A DNA stretch of 64,000 nt from Draconibacterium orientale (GCF_000626635.1 NZ_CP007451.1:1116001-1180000); one strand, 5' to 3'. Counted from the stretch's first letter, positions 44,065 to 54,036 are shown. Made by a program: numbers and translations. The notes: a model not told the origin generated them from the letters alone.

Positions 44065-44835
44065 CTAAACCGCTTCTATACTTGTAATGCTTTCCCTCAA
44101 ATGCTTCATATACTTATTTAATTGCAACTGAACACTTGAAATCGTTGACTGGGTATAATTTTGTGTGTTCTGAATGTTATTCTGCACACGCTTCATCATT
44201 AAGTCGAAATTAGAGATTAGCGCATTGGCAATTTTTTTTTCGTCCTCGTGCGGCACCATAATTTTTTGGCAGCTTGATATGCGGTCCGCCCGCTGCAAAC
44301 CATTCAATGCCTGAAAGCTAATCCTTTTACCCAAAGCCTGATAATAAATAGAAAAGAAGGCCTCAACTCCAAAAAGGATCTCTTTCATGTCTTTTAAAAT
44401 GGGGAGCAAATCGGCTCTAAGCATGGCTTTTTCGCCCATCGCCGTTTCATACGGATTGGCGGCATAATTAATCGTAAAACTTGCAGGATTACCAATAACC
44501 ATATCAGCTTGTTGATTTTGTATCGGGGCTAACATGGCTGTAAAATGCTCCTTCCGCAAATGCACCATATTGGCGTTGATAAACAGCACAATTTCGTTGC
44601 TGGCATACTCAACGCCACAGGCCATTGCGTAACTCTTTCCATGGTTTTCAGGCAGCTTTAAATACTCGAAGTGAAAGTGAGTGGCCAGCGTTTTCAAAAC
44701 ATTTTCTGTTCCATCGGTCGATCCGTCGTCAACCACAATCACCTCGGCGTCAGGATTGTGTTTACAACACGAGGCAAGTACATTAAAAATGGTTTGCTCT
44801 TCGTTGTAGGTACAAACAATAATGCTTGTTTTCAT
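44065..44835 (-). CDS. Glycosyltransferase family 2 protein
   Basis: This 256-residue cytoplasmic glycosyltransferase starts MKTSIIVCTYNEEQTI (the GTG at 44856 is upstream of homology). GT-A fold motifs are VCTYNEE (7-13), VIVVDDGSTDGTENVL (35-50) and a degenerate DXD region (FINANMVHL, with Asn replacing the usual Asp pair). The C-terminus is helical with a long Asn/Gln-rich stretch. The DXD substitution suggests altered metal use or an inactive-like enzyme. It stands alone; the acceptor and donor are unknown. Confidence 0.88.
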   Translation of the reverse strand: MKTSIIVCTYNEEQTIFNVLASCCKHNPDAEVIVVDDGSTDGTENVLKTLATHFHFEYLKLPENHGKSYAMACGVEYASNEIVLFINANMVHLRKEHFTAMLAPIQNQQADMVIGNPASFTINYAANPYETAMGEKAMLRADLLPILKDMKEILFGVEAFFSIYYQALGKRISFQALNGLQRADRISSCQKIMVPHEDEKKIANALISNFDLMMKRVQNNIQNTQNYTQSTISSVQLQLNKYMKHLRESITSIEAV

Positions 44836-44933
44836 CTGTTTTCTGTTTTCAGGCACGAATATAAAACGGAAAAAGGAAGCAGTGCAAAAGGAAATTCGTG
44901 AAATGCTAAAACGAACTCTTGGAATGAAACGAC

Positions 44934-45227
44934 TTAATTCTCAGCTGGATGTACCTCGTAAATTTTTATGGAGTTTTTCTTACCAAAAAATTTGATCAGG
45001 TCAACGTATTCAATTTGGTATTCGTTGGTGTTTTTTATCAGTTCCATGGCAAATTCGCTGGTCACCAAAATCTTCTTTTTGTAGCGTTTACACTGTTTTT
45101 GAATACGTGCTGCCGTATTTAAAACATCGCCGTGGAAAGCCAGCTCGCGCTTACTTAAGGCTTTCTCGTACAGGTAACAAAAATCGACGCGGCAATTTTC
45201 GATGGAAAAACGAGGCTGGCAGGAGGT
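44934..45227 (-). pseudogene. C-terminal fragment of a class III adenylate/guanylate cyclase
   Basis: A 97-residue open frame without a start codon runs from just after a TGA at 45228-45230 to TAA at 44934. It encodes EKALSKRELAFHGDVLNTAARIQKQC, ILVTSEFAMELI and IKIYEVHPAEN, which is the C-terminal third of a class III nucleotide cyclase domain (HGDVLNTAARIQ is diagnostic). The metal-binding Asp pair and the first half are missing. The first residues (TSCQPRF) do not fit the family, so a frameshift or deletion has removed the front. The neighbouring gene 45285 has replaced it. Confidence 0.75.
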
Positions 45228-45284
45228 TCAAAATAACGGCAAAAAAACCTGGTTGCTACCATTTTAAGAAAATAATTGAATCAA

Positions 45285-46346
45285 ATGTACGATATTAGGC
45301 TTGTGAAATATTTTTTAGCATTCATACTCATTTTTATATCGGTGGCAGGATTTGCGCAGGACACCCTATCGCGCGAAGACTGGACACCCTATTTTGAAAG
45401 TAATTTGCCCACTCGTTTTCTGTACCTGAAAATGGAAGGCCCGTTTCAGTACAATATTTCATCCACCTCGGAGATACCTGAAATTGGAGATGGATCGGCT
45501 GAAATTACAGGAAACAGAACGGTAACGGCGCGTTTAAAATTTCCTATTCTTAATAAACAAAGGGTGAAACTAGCTGGCGGTTTTCGCTATGTAAACGAAC
45601 AATTTTATTTTGAAGACATAAAGCCCGGCGACTACCCCATGTACGTTGGATTAAACGACCGCAACCTGCGGCGGCTGGGCCTTGATATGAAAGGCTTGTT
45701 TCACCTGCGCGACAATCATTCGATAGTGATGCAAACAAGCTGGAGCCTGGCGGGCGATTTTCATATTCACGACGATAAATATTTTTCATTTGGCGACTTG
45801 CTGAAATCATCTCTTGCCATTGGTTATGCCACCCGAAAAGACAGGCATACCTATTATGCTTTTGGGGCTTATTTTGGTTATACTTTTGGCGATCCGGCAA
45901 TTTACCCGGTTATAAATTACTGCAAACGATTTTCCAACGGAATTGGGCTGGATTTGCTGCTACCTCAAGGATTTAAAGCCTGGAAACAACTCAACAAAAA
46001 CTTTTATGTGATTTGCGATGCCGAAATTTCGGGAACCAGTTACACCGTGCGTGTTAACAATACTGTGCTAAGCGAAATGGAAAGTATTCAGTTGCGCCAA
46101 TCGACCGTTGATGCAACGGCAGGCATTATCGCACAAATAAACAAATGGGTAGGTTTGGAGGCAAAATTTGGCTACTCCAACAACATTAATTTTAATGTTA
46201 CCGAATCGAACTTTAAAATTGGAAGCACCTTGTTAAAGCCCGATACCGATTACCTTATAAAATCGAAAGTTTCAGGCGCACCATACGCGAGTATTTCACT
46301 GTTTTTATCGGTTCCGAAAGATTTAATGAACCACTATGTTGACTAG
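45285..46346 (+). CDS. DUF6268-like outer membrane beta-barrel protein
   Basis: This 353-residue protein starts MYDIRLVKYFLAFILIF with a signal peptide ending about residue 24 (GFAQ). The mature protein is a series of amphipathic strands with frequent Tyr, Phe and Gly and short turns (RHTYYAFGAYFGYTFGDPAIYPV, VGLEAKFGYSNN), ending in SISLFLSVPK. This is the pattern of Bacteroidota outer-membrane barrels assigned to DUF6268. No function is known. The start is the ATG at 45285; the TTG at 45276 only adds three codons. Confidence 0.8.
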   Translation: MYDIRLVKYFLAFILIFISVAGFAQDTLSREDWTPYFESNLPTRFLYLKMEGPFQYNISSTSEIPEIGDGSAEITGNRTVTARLKFPILNKQRVKLAGGFRYVNEQFYFEDIKPGDYPMYVGLNDRNLRRLGLDMKGLFHLRDNHSIVMQTSWSLAGDFHIHDDKYFSFGDLLKSSLAIGYATRKDRHTYYAFGAYFGYTFGDPAIYPVINYCKRFSNGIGLDLLLPQGFKAWKQLNKNFYVICDAEISGTSYTVRVNNTVLSEMESIQLRQSTVDATAGIIAQINKWVGLEAKFGYSNNINFNVTESNFKIGSTLLKPDTDYLIKSKVSGAPYASISLFLSVPKDLMNHYVD

Positions 46347-46367
46347 TAAAACAGCACCGCCTGCTTG

Positions 46368-46844
46368 TTAAAATGACTCATCTATTTTCCTGACAGCATC
46401 CTCCATAGCTTTAATCGCCGAATCGCCAATTTCAGTTGCGCCATCAATTATTTTATCCAGATCTTCGTCCAGGTCTTCATCAACGTATTTCTCTATTTTA
46501 TCGCCAATTTTATTGACGTCGTCTTTGAAAAGATCGCGCAGCATATCGCCAACACTCGTTTTATTTTTAAGTGCGTGGTATTTAATAATCAGCCCTTTAA
46601 TTTTCAGCTGATCTTCAATCGTAAAATCATCGCGATATTCGAGGTACCATTCCCAATTGTATTTTTCAAATTTCTCATCGGCCCACTCCCAGTCTTTCTT
46701 TCCATATTTTTTATGGTTATTCTCCACCCGCTCAACAAAACGTTCAAAACGGTCGAGGTAATCCTCCTTCGATATTGGAGCTGAACAGGCAAACAGCCAT
46801 AACAAACAACACACTATCAAATATTTTGAGTACTTCATTTTCAA
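46368..46844 (-). CDS. DUF6565-like lipoprotein (158 aa)
   Basis: A lipoprotein signal ends LLWLFAC, with Cys20. The mature part is strongly helical and acidic, with repeated aromatic/charged helix pairs (YLDRFERFVERVENNHKKYGKKDWEWADEKFEKYNWEWY) and an Asp/Glu-rich C-terminal region (YVDEDLDEDLDKIIDGATEIG). This resembles the DUF6565 family of Bacteroidota lipoproteins, with unknown function. It converges on the barrel gene at 45285 with a 21-bp gap and lies 17 bp after the phosphoribosyltransferase. Confidence 0.78.
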   Translation of the reverse strand: MKMKYSKYLIVCCLLWLFACSAPISKEDYLDRFERFVERVENNHKKYGKKDWEWADEKFEKYNWEWYLEYRDDFTIEDQLKIKGLIIKYHALKNKTSVGDMLRDLFKDDVNKIGDKIEKYVDEDLDEDLDKIIDGATEIGDSAIKAMEDAVRKIDESF

Positions 46845-46861
46845 TTCTTATTTTAAACAAA

Positions 46862-47260
46862 TTAAGGTTTCCATGGCCATTTTACACAGTCTTTAATTTC
46901 GGGAAAGAGCACATAATCGGCTCTCCCTTTCATGGCGCAGGTTTTTACGTGTAAGCCTTTTAGCTGCTGAAGTGCAGCTTCCATGGTTTTGCCGGATACA
47001 GAAACATCATCGACCAACAAAATACGTTTCCCTTCCAAATCCCAGCTGGCTTTTTCCAGCACTTTGGGCTCGTTGTAGCGCGGATTATTTTCTTCATCGC
47101 GGTAATTTAGTGTCATCACCAACAATTCGGCATCAAGATGATAAGCCACCATTGTAGCTGCCGGAACACCTCCGGTGCCAATGCCAATTACCACATCAAT
47201 TTTTGGGAAATCAATTATTCGGAGTCGTTCGGTTATTGTTTTAAACGATAATGGAACCAT
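46862..47260 (-). CDS. Phosphoribosyltransferase family protein
   Basis: This 132-residue type I PRTase has a short hood (DVVIGIGTGGVPAATM, about 22-37) and the PRPP-binding motif ILLVDDVSVSGKTM (81-94). It is smaller than hypoxanthine or uracil PRTases and lacks a recognisable base-specific hood, so the nucleobase cannot be told. In Bacteroidota it is often next to the giant NtrY-like kinase, as here (13 bp gap). A possible purine or xanthine salvage enzyme; the name in databases varies. Confidence 0.85.
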   Translation of the reverse strand: MVPLSFKTITERLRIIDFPKIDVVIGIGTGGVPAATMVAYHLDAELLVMTLNYRDEENNPRYNEPKVLEKASWDLEGKRILLVDDVSVSGKTMEAALQQLKGLHVKTCAMKGRADYVLFPEIKDCVKWPWKP

Positions 47261-47272
47261 AGTTGCTTATTT

Positions 47273-50200
47273 TTAATTTTTCACTGTTTCGTGGTACACC
47301 GGAATTTCGAGGTAAAAAGTTGTGCCTTTTCCCATCTCGGTTTCGAACCAGATTTTACCGGCAAAATTCTCAACAATATTTTTTACAATCGAAAGACCCA
47401 ACCCCATTCCACTGGTTTTGGTGGTAAAACTCGGGCTAAACAATTTATCGCGTAACTCGGCATCAATACCCGAACCGTTGTCTTTTACCGAAATTACGGC
47501 CATGTGCTGGCGTCGGTCGAGCTTCATTTTAATTTCTCCTTTCCTGCCCTCAGGAATAGCCTGAATGGCGTTTCGAATCAGGTTTATAATGGCCCGCGAC
47601 AACTGTTCTCTGTCGGCATTTACTTGAATATTTTCGTAACCGTTCGAATCAAATTTAATGTCGATTTCGCTGTGCGTTTCGTACAAATCGATTGATTTTT
47701 TCAGCTGCTCGGACAAACAGAATACCTGGTTGCGGGCCGTTGGTATTTTGGCAAAGTTCGAGAACTCGGTAGCAATATTCGAGAGGTTGTCGATTTGCTC
47801 GATTAGTGTTGAGGTTACCCGGTCGAGAAACTCGTTGTACTCTTCGTTTTTTCCTTTGGCACGTTGCAAATACTGAATGTTCAGCTTCATCGGTGTTAAC
47901 GGATTTTTAATCTCGTGCGCAATTTGCTTGGCCATTTCGCGCCATGCCGATTCCCTTTCCGAACGTGCCAGCAAATCGGCACTCACTGCCAGTTCATCAA
48001 CTTTTTTGTTGTATTCGCGAACCAAACTCCCGATTTCGTCTTTCCGGTTATACTGAATGGGCTCGTTGCGTTTACCCAGCTGCATTTTCTGCAGGTTCTC
48101 CTGGATAACAACCAACGGACGGGTAATTTGGTTGGCAATAAAAACGGCCGCAATAATACTGGCTAAAAACAGCAGCACATATAAGTTAATAAACGCTACA
48201 ATAAAGGTCGAAATCTCCTGGCTGTAGTTATCTTGCCTGATAAAATAGGGCAAATTAATAACCCCCAGGTAGTCGCCATTATTATTAATGATAGGCCGGT
48301 ATGCCGACAAGTAAGATAACCGGCCAATATTCTCGGGCTGGAAATAACTGATGGAATAATTCTGATACACCTCGTAGTTGGCACGGGCATTTATTCGCGA
48401 CGATACCAGTCCGCGATCAAAAATTTCGAAACGCGATGAAGCGATAAGTCGCCCTTCGGTTCCGTAAATATTAATATCGGTGCGGAAAATATTGGAGAGT
48501 TTTGCCAGTTCCTCGCGCAACCATTCTTCCAGTTCGGGTGTAATCTCGCGTTTATCAGTCAGGCGCATGTCAATTTCTTCTGAAATCGACTTCATTTTCT
48601 CGTTCAAATCATCCTGGTGTTTCTGCCGGTATTCTTTTACATTGTAAAAAAGTGTAACCCCGGCAACAACCATTAGCGAAACAAAAACGATGGAAATAAT
48701 AGCCGCCTGTATCTTAAATTTCAGATCGAAAAATACCCTTCTTCCCCGGATTGACCGATTTGCAATTATTAAAACGACCAGCAATGTAAGAAAATAGAAT
48801 ACAAACAAATACGGAAAAGAAATGAGGTAATCGATAGGTGTTAACAACTCTCTTGACACCACCACATAATTCTGCTGGCTGGTGCGATAAACCAGGTGCT
48901 CGTATTTGCCCTGGCGGATGTATGAAAACTCGTCATCAGATTTCAGGTAAACGTGCCCGTTGTAATTGTAGTTGTATTCGCCATACTTATCGGCAAGTTC
49001 TCCGGCGTAATATTTTGCATAGTTGAATTTGCGGTATTTCTCCGGGCGAGTCATCGATTTATCGATCAGTAACTCGGGAAAACCAATGCCTTCGAACAAT
49101 AAATCAGAATCCAGATCGATATAAATGGTTATTCCTTTTCCGCTATCAGCCAGGGGATAACTAAAACGACCGGTATAAGAAATCCTTCCGTTCATATTGT
49201 CCATAAAATAAAAGTTCGTTCCGGGAATTTGAATTCCTTCCGATTCTATTTTATCATTCAAATAGGGCCTGCACGACACTTCATAGTCGTCAGGAGGGAT
49301 GAGCAAATTACTTTCTTCGCGACACACCAATATGTTTAAGAGGTACTTTCTGAAATAGGTATTGAAATACGACTGCCGGATGTATTCAATGGCATCATCG
49401 TCTTTGTTCTGAAACAACAAACTCTGAATGGCCGGATCTTTTATAATATGCTGCTGTATTTCGGTCATAAAAACTTCGGCAGCAGGATCGCGCTCGGCAA
49501 CCAGTGTTACAGCCAGCAATTTCTGCTGTCCTTTATCCATTTTTATGATGGTTCGGTTAATAACAACCAGCGAGTAAACCGAAACCACCGCCACATAAAT
49601 AATCAGATAACTTAAGGTAAAGGTTTGCAGGTAATGGCGCGTTATCAGCGACGAAAGAATAACACAGATAATAAAAAGCAGCAAGGCGTAAATAGATACA
49701 TTTTGTACGGCAAGGTATTGTACTGCAGCAAAGAACAAACTAATTACCAGTGTTAAAATAACCAGTTGGTAGAGTTTAAAATTTTTCAGCGTTTTTTCGT
49801 TTACCCGAATGGTAAAAAATACAACACCCAGCAATAATAAACTTACTGCAAAAATCCCCAATACACTTTGAGGCGAGATATCGATAATCTTGTTTAGCGC
49901 AAACGAAACGGTTGAGTTATAAATGAGCTCCTTTATCAAAGTATCGACCAGCAAATACAAACTGGCGTTAAAAATAAGTAGCAGAATAATTATACCTTTT
50001 CGCGGCAAACCCGAGTTTTTCTGCAAATCCCGGATATTCAGGTCGATGGCGAAATTGTATATCCAAAAAAGGAAAAATATGGCCAGAAGAAAATAATCGC
50101 CAAGTGATGGTAACCAGTCGTTTATGGCAAAAAAATCGGGACTAAAAAACTTCAGATGAAAGAACACCTTGGGCACCTGAAAAATGAGGTGAATCCAATA

Positions 50201-50956
50201 AACCACAAACAACGCCACACCCAGCGAAACCAGTTTCAGGAAAAACGGGGCGTCGTTGTCAACAAATTCTTTCCGAAAATAAAACAACAGCAAAATAAGC
50301 CCGATAAAATAAATGGCTCCGGGAAAATACAACTGGTTGGTGGTACACCAATAATTTCCGTGCGGCAAAAGCGTAAACAGGTAATCGCCTTTCAGGTCAA
50401 CAATATCGTAACCGTGGTTAAATTTATCTGTGCGTATTATATAATTGTTGGGAAGCCTGTAATTTTTAAAGAAATTATTTTGCAGGTACTTGTTTTCGTA
50501 CGAATAGTTGCGCTTTATTAAATGAAAGGCGGCTGCTGTATATTCGCCAACATTTAAGGTATCAACCAGGTAATAACCGTTTGGCAGCGCTACCAGTCCA
50601 TTGGTTTTTGGCAGATCTTCAAGGCGGTTGTAGAAAGTAATTCCGCGGTCGGACCAAAAAAACAGCTCATTATTTCTAAAAACCATCGAACCAAATCCGG
50701 TTTCGCCCACAAGCGTTTTTTCCTGGCTAAAAAATTCGCTGATACCCTCATCCAGATCATCTTCAATCAGCACCTGTTTAATTTCCAGAAGCTTATTCTG
50801 AAGCTCTGCTTCGTTTACCAGCAGCTGAGTTTGAAAATCGCTGATAAGTTTGGTTTCCGGATTTCGCCGTAGTAAACCATTTTCAAGAATGGCCGCCACA
50901 ACCAAAATACCAATGGCTAAAGTAAGGTAAGTATATTTATTTAGTTTAAGCAACAT
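47273..50956 (-). CDS. NtrY-like multi-TM sensor histidine kinase (1227 aa)
   Basis: This very large inner-membrane kinase has an N-terminal anchor (about 11-30), an external segment, a bundle of about 8 TM helices (215-460), a second external domain (about 470-705), a TM pair (715-735, 750-775), a PAS/Cache-like external region with IRTDINIYGTEGRLIASSRF, and a last TM (about 925-945). A HAMP linker follows (NQITRPLVVIQENLQKMQLG), then His in IAHEIKNPLTPMKLN, an N box (LIRNAIQAI), G1 (VKDNGSGID) and G2 (GMGLGLSIVKNIV). There is no linked response regulator, so the partner is elsewhere. It lies 4 bp after rlmH. Confidence 0.92.
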   Translation of the reverse strand: MLLKLNKYTYLTLAIGILVVAAILENGLLRRNPETKLISDFQTQLLVNEAELQNKLLEIKQVLIEDDLDEGISEFFSQEKTLVGETGFGSMVFRNNELFFWSDRGITFYNRLEDLPKTNGLVALPNGYYLVDTLNVGEYTAAAFHLIKRNYSYENKYLQNNFFKNYRLPNNYIIRTDKFNHGYDIVDLKGDYLFTLLPHGNYWCTTNQLYFPGAIYFIGLILLLFYFRKEFVDNDAPFFLKLVSLGVALFVVYWIHLIFQVPKVFFHLKFFSPDFFAINDWLPSLGDYFLLAIFFLFWIYNFAIDLNIRDLQKNSGLPRKGIIILLLIFNASLYLLVDTLIKELIYNSTVSFALNKIIDISPQSVLGIFAVSLLLLGVVFFTIRVNEKTLKNFKLYQLVILTLVISLFFAAVQYLAVQNVSIYALLLFIICVILSSLITRHYLQTFTLSYLIIYVAVVSVYSLVVINRTIIKMDKGQQKLLAVTLVAERDPAAEVFMTEIQQHIIKDPAIQSLLFQNKDDDAIEYIRQSYFNTYFRKYLLNILVCREESNLLIPPDDYEVSCRPYLNDKIESEGIQIPGTNFYFMDNMNGRISYTGRFSYPLADSGKGITIYIDLDSDLLFEGIGFPELLIDKSMTRPEKYRKFNYAKYYAGELADKYGEYNYNYNGHVYLKSDDEFSYIRQGKYEHLVYRTSQQNYVVVSRELLTPIDYLISFPYLFVFYFLTLLVVLIIANRSIRGRRVFFDLKFKIQAAIISIVFVSLMVVAGVTLFYNVKEYRQKHQDDLNEKMKSISEEIDMRLTDKREITPELEEWLREELAKLSNIFRTDINIYGTEGRLIASSRFEIFDRGLVSSRINARANYEVYQNYSISYFQPENIGRLSYLSAYRPIINNNGDYLGVINLPYFIRQDNYSQEISTFIVAFINLYVLLFLASIIAAVFIANQITRPLVVIQENLQKMQLGKRNEPIQYNRKDEIGSLVREYNKKVDELAVSADLLARSERESAWREMAKQIAHEIKNPLTPMKLNIQYLQRAKGKNEEYNEFLDRVTSTLIEQIDNLSNIATEFSNFAKIPTARNQVFCLSEQLKKSIDLYETHSEIDIKFDSNGYENIQVNADREQLSRAIINLIRNAIQAIPEGRKGEIKMKLDRRQHMAVISVKDNGSGIDAELRDKLFSPSFTTKTSGMGLGLSIVKNIVENFAGKIWFETEMGKGTTFYLEIPVYHETVKN

Positions 50957-50959
50957 TTG

Positions 50960-51433
50960 CTATTCATGATGATACGGTTCGCCTTTTAAAATTGTCATCG
51001 CTCTGTATATTTGCTCTACGCACAACAATCGCACCATTTGATGCGAAAATGTTAACCGCGATAGTGAAATTTTTGAACTGGCTCGTTTATACACTTCTTC
51101 AGAGAAACCATATGGGCCGCCCACTACAAGTATCAGTTCTTTTGGTCCGCTTATCATTTTCTTTTCTAAAAACTGCGAAAAATCCACCGACGAGAACATT
51201 TTTCCTTTCTCATCAAACAAATGCAACTCTTTGCCCGGCGCCAGTTTTGAAAGAACAATTTCGCCTTCCTTGTTTTTCTGCATTTCCGGATTGGTATTTT
51301 TCCCCTTTTTAATATCGGGAATAACTTCCATTTCGAAACTAATGTAGTGTTTCAGGCGTTTCAAATATTCATTTATCCCATCGCGTATGTAGGCCGCATC
51401 CGTTTTACCAACAACCAATAATGTAATCTTCAT
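50960..51433 (-). CDS. rlmH: 23S rRNA pseudouridine(1915)-N3-methyltransferase RlmH
   Basis: RlmH methylates pseudouridine 1915 in helix 69 of 23S rRNA. It is a 157-residue SPOUT-family protein, starting MKITLLVVGKTD at 51433 (the extension to 51460 has no homology). Family blocks are ELILVVGGPYGFSEEVYKRA and LTFSHQMVRLLCVEQIYRA, ending with GEPYHHE. It is cotranscribed with the NtrY-like kinase by spacing. The spacer 51434-51678 holds no other feature. Confidence 0.96.
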   Translation of the reverse strand: MKITLLVVGKTDAAYIRDGINEYLKRLKHYISFEMEVIPDIKKGKNTNPEMQKNKEGEIVLSKLAPGKELHLFDEKGKMFSSVDFSQFLEKKMISGPKELILVVGGPYGFSEEVYKRASSKISLSRLTFSHQMVRLLCVEQIYRAMTILKGEPYHHE

Positions 51434-51678
51434 TTCGCTAAAATCGTTTATGTTCAGCAATCAGGTGTAAGTGGCCGCATATTATCCAATTCTTAAACTT
51501 CCCGGATGACAAAAAGACACCAGCACATAATTCACTGAAGGCGAATTAAATATAATTATGTTTCTACAACAATCGCCCAAATGATTTTTAATTTTATAAA
51601 TTTACAGTAAAAATAAGTGTATAAAAGCGTTTTTGCACAGTTTTTGCTTATTATGCAACACATATGCTGAATTAAAAT

Positions 51679-52095
51679 ATGATGACAAAATTTAAACATA
51701 TAGTTTCAATCATCCTGATCTTTTGTAGTTTCATATCGATAGCTGCTAATTCGTCTCAGGATAAAAAGGTACCGAACGAAATTAATGTTGGTTTGGCAAC
51801 CGGAGATGCAAAAGTACTTTCCACTTATTTTAACCAAAACGTAGAACTGGTAGTACTTGATAACGACAATGTTTACAGCAAAGCCCAGGCCCAACAAATT
51901 GTAACCAACTTTTTCAGCAAATTTCCGCCGATAGAAAAAAATGCTTTTAGCATTATTCACGACAGTGGAAAAGAGAATGCGCAATACGTAATCGGGAGAT
52001 TAAAAACAGAAAAAGGCGATTTCAGGGTTTACTTACTTCTGAAACAAAACGATGGTAAACAGTACATTCACGTACTACGAATTGAACAACAGTAA
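51679..52095 (+). CDS. DUF4783 domain protein, secreted
   Basis: This 138-residue protein has a signal peptide (residues 1-23, ISIAANS) and a cystatin/NTF2-like alpha-beta fold of the DUF4783 family: VGLATGDAKVLSTYFNQNVELVV, QAQQIVTNFFSKFP, NAQYVIGRLKTEKGDFRVYLLL. The family is Bacteroidota-specific with no known function. It lies 8 bp before the YihY-type gene, in the same orientation. Confidence 0.88.
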   Translation: MMTKFKHIVSIILIFCSFISIAANSSQDKKVPNEINVGLATGDAKVLSTYFNQNVELVVLDNDNVYSKAQAQQIVTNFFSKFPPIEKNAFSIIHDSGKENAQYVIGRLKTEKGDFRVYLLLKQNDGKQYIHVLRIEQQ

Positions 52096-52103
52096 TAGCC
52101 GGT

Positions 52104-53027
52104 ATGGCAACGGAAAAAATCACTTTTAAACGAATTAAAAAGCTGAGCGAAAGAGCCGTTGAACACGCTAAACAAATTTCGCTTCCCCTTTTTGATGGAG
52201 TACCCTTATACGATGTTTTGTTGTTTTTCTGGAGAAGTATCGTCGACGGATCGATAACAACCCGTGCTTCAGGTATTGCATTTTCTTTTTTTATTGCCTT
52301 GTTTCCCGGTATCATCTTTCTTTTCACCTTAATTCCGCTCAGTGGCTTTCAGGATGAACTTTTTGTAATTATCCAGGAGATAGTACCCGAAAGCGTTTGG
52401 CCCACCATAGAAGAAACCATTACCGAAATTGTGATGCGTCCTCGCGGTGATTTATTGTCGCTGAACTTTGTTATGGCACTTATTTTCGCCACCAATGGTT
52501 TTGTTTCGATGATGAGCGCCTTTGATGCAACTGTACACAATATCAATCGTCGAAAATGGTGGAGCCAGTATATTGCAGCAGCTCTTATGCTCGTCGTTTT
52601 TACTGCCGCACTTACTATTGCAATAGCCTTGTTAACAGGTGGACAGATGTTGATTAACTACCTCGACCGGATTGACATTATTCAAGACAAGTTTCTGGTG
52701 TACCTGTTAATTATCGGGAAATGGATTATAACGATTACGATATTCTTTTTCGCCTTCTCGTTTCTGTATTATATGGCGCCGGCAAAAAAAACAAAGTGGC
52801 GTTTTATCTCGGCAGGAGGAACACTGGCTACCGTACTAAGCATTATTGGTTTTGCGGGCATGTCGTATTACCTCAATAATTTTAGCCAGTACAACAAGCT
52901 TTATGGCTCTATCGGCACGCTGCTGGCCATTCTTTTTCTGATGTACGTAATGTCGCTGATTTTGCTGATTGGATTTGAGCTAAACGCCAGTATTTACCAG
53001 GCACACACTTATCAGGGCGAAGACTAG
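52104..53027 (+). CDS. YihY/virulence factor BrkB family membrane protein
   Basis: This 307-residue inner-membrane protein has six TM segments and the family pattern RASGIAFSFFIALFPGIIFLF early, followed by NGFVSMMSAFDATVHN and the C-terminal YGSIGTLLAILFLMYVMSLILLIGFELNA. Members were once called RNase BN by mistake; the function is unknown. It is cotranscribed with the DUF4783 gene. The 109-bp spacer after it contains the AACTGC...GACTG-type motif noted in the findings and no terminator. Confidence 0.93.
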   Translation: MATEKITFKRIKKLSERAVEHAKQISLPLFDGVPLYDVLLFFWRSIVDGSITTRASGIAFSFFIALFPGIIFLFTLIPLSGFQDELFVIIQEIVPESVWPTIEETITEIVMRPRGDLLSLNFVMALIFATNGFVSMMSAFDATVHNINRRKWWSQYIAAALMLVVFTAALTIAIALLTGGQMLINYLDRIDIIQDKFLVYLLIIGKWIITITIFFFAFSFLYYMAPAKKTKWRFISAGGTLATVLSIIGFAGMSYYLNNFSQYNKLYGSIGTLLAILFLMYVMSLILLIGFELNASIYQAHTYQGED

Positions 53028-53136
53028 GAAGGATTATTGATGAAGGGTTAATTTTGATTTTTGGGTAGAGCTTTTCTGAAAACCACCATCTTCCTTCAGA
53101 ATTTGATTTCTGATAACTGCAAACTGCGACTGTCAA

Positions 53137-54018
53137 CTATTTCTTCCCTTGTTTAAAAAGCAGCTCCTTTTCTTGTTTGGTTAAACTCTCGTAACCCGAT
53201 TTGGCAATTTTATCCAGAATGCGATTAATCTCGTCTTGCTGCTTGTGTTTATGACGGTTGTATTCATAATCGTCGCGTGGCGGTTTCCGGTAAGTAACTT
53301 TCATTTTACTTTTGTGCTTGAAAAGCCCCTCGAAAAACTCACCAATTTTATTTACAAGGTTTACCAATCCGGCTCCCATATCTTTTCCTTTTCGCAGTTG
53401 ATAGATATAAAACCACCCCCAGAAAGCACCACCTAAATGCGCAATATTACCTCCCGGATTTGTTGATGAAATACCGATTACCGATAATAGTACGTAAAAG
53501 GCAGCTACATATTTCAGCGGAAAACGACCGATAAAAAACAGGTGAATCTCGCGGTTGGGATCGTAAAAAGCAACAGCTACCAAAATAGCAAAAATGGATG
53601 CGGAAGCCCCCAGTAAAAGGCCATTAACAGAATCGAATACAGGAATAAAATTGTAGGCAATTAAGTATAAAAAGGCTCCCCAAAGGCCTCCCATAAGGTA
53701 AACGCCCAGCATCTTGTCCCCTTCAAAATGATAAAGAAACAGCTGCCCAAACCAATATAAACCAAGCATGTTAAATAGAAGATGGATAAATCCCTGATGT
53801 AAAAACATGTAGGTTATTACTGTCCATGGGCGTTGTGCCAAAACTTCGGTTACCGAAGGCACTGATAAATATTGATATAAAGATATATTTTGGCCGCCCA
53901 GGTAAAAAAATATACCAATGATTTTCAACAAAAGAAATACACCAATATTGATGTAGATGAGCCGGGTTAAAACCGATCCTTCTTTAAATGTTCGTTTTAT
54001 GTCGCCTGCAATATCCAC
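53137..54018 (-). CDS. Rhomboid-family intramembrane serine protease (with C-terminal tail)
   Basis: This 293-residue protein has six TM segments in residues 16-205, a Ser in LLGASASIFAILVA (the GxSx active-site motif) and His in NIAHLGGAFWGW. The N-terminal HQGFIHLLFNMLGLYWFG block matches the rhomboid HxxxNM-type motif. A cytoplasmic tail (about 215-293) ends NRILDKIAKSGYESLTKQEKELLF, a small domain often attached to Bacteroidota rhomboids. It lies 18 bp after a second rhomboid in the mutL operon. Confidence 0.92.
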   Translation of the reverse strand: MDIAGDIKRTFKEGSVLTRLIYINIGVFLLLKIIGIFFYLGGQNISLYQYLSVPSVTEVLAQRPWTVITYMFLHQGFIHLLFNMLGLYWFGQLFLYHFEGDKMLGVYLMGGLWGAFLYLIAYNFIPVFDSVNGLLLGASASIFAILVAVAFYDPNREIHLFFIGRFPLKYVAAFYVLLSVIGISSTNPGGNIAHLGGAFWGWFYIYQLRKGKDMGAGLVNLVNKIGEFFEGLFKHKSKMKVTYRKPPRDDYEYNRHKHKQQDEINRILDKIAKSGYESLTKQEKELLFKQGKK

Positions 54019-54036
54019 AACTATTCCGTCTTGTTT

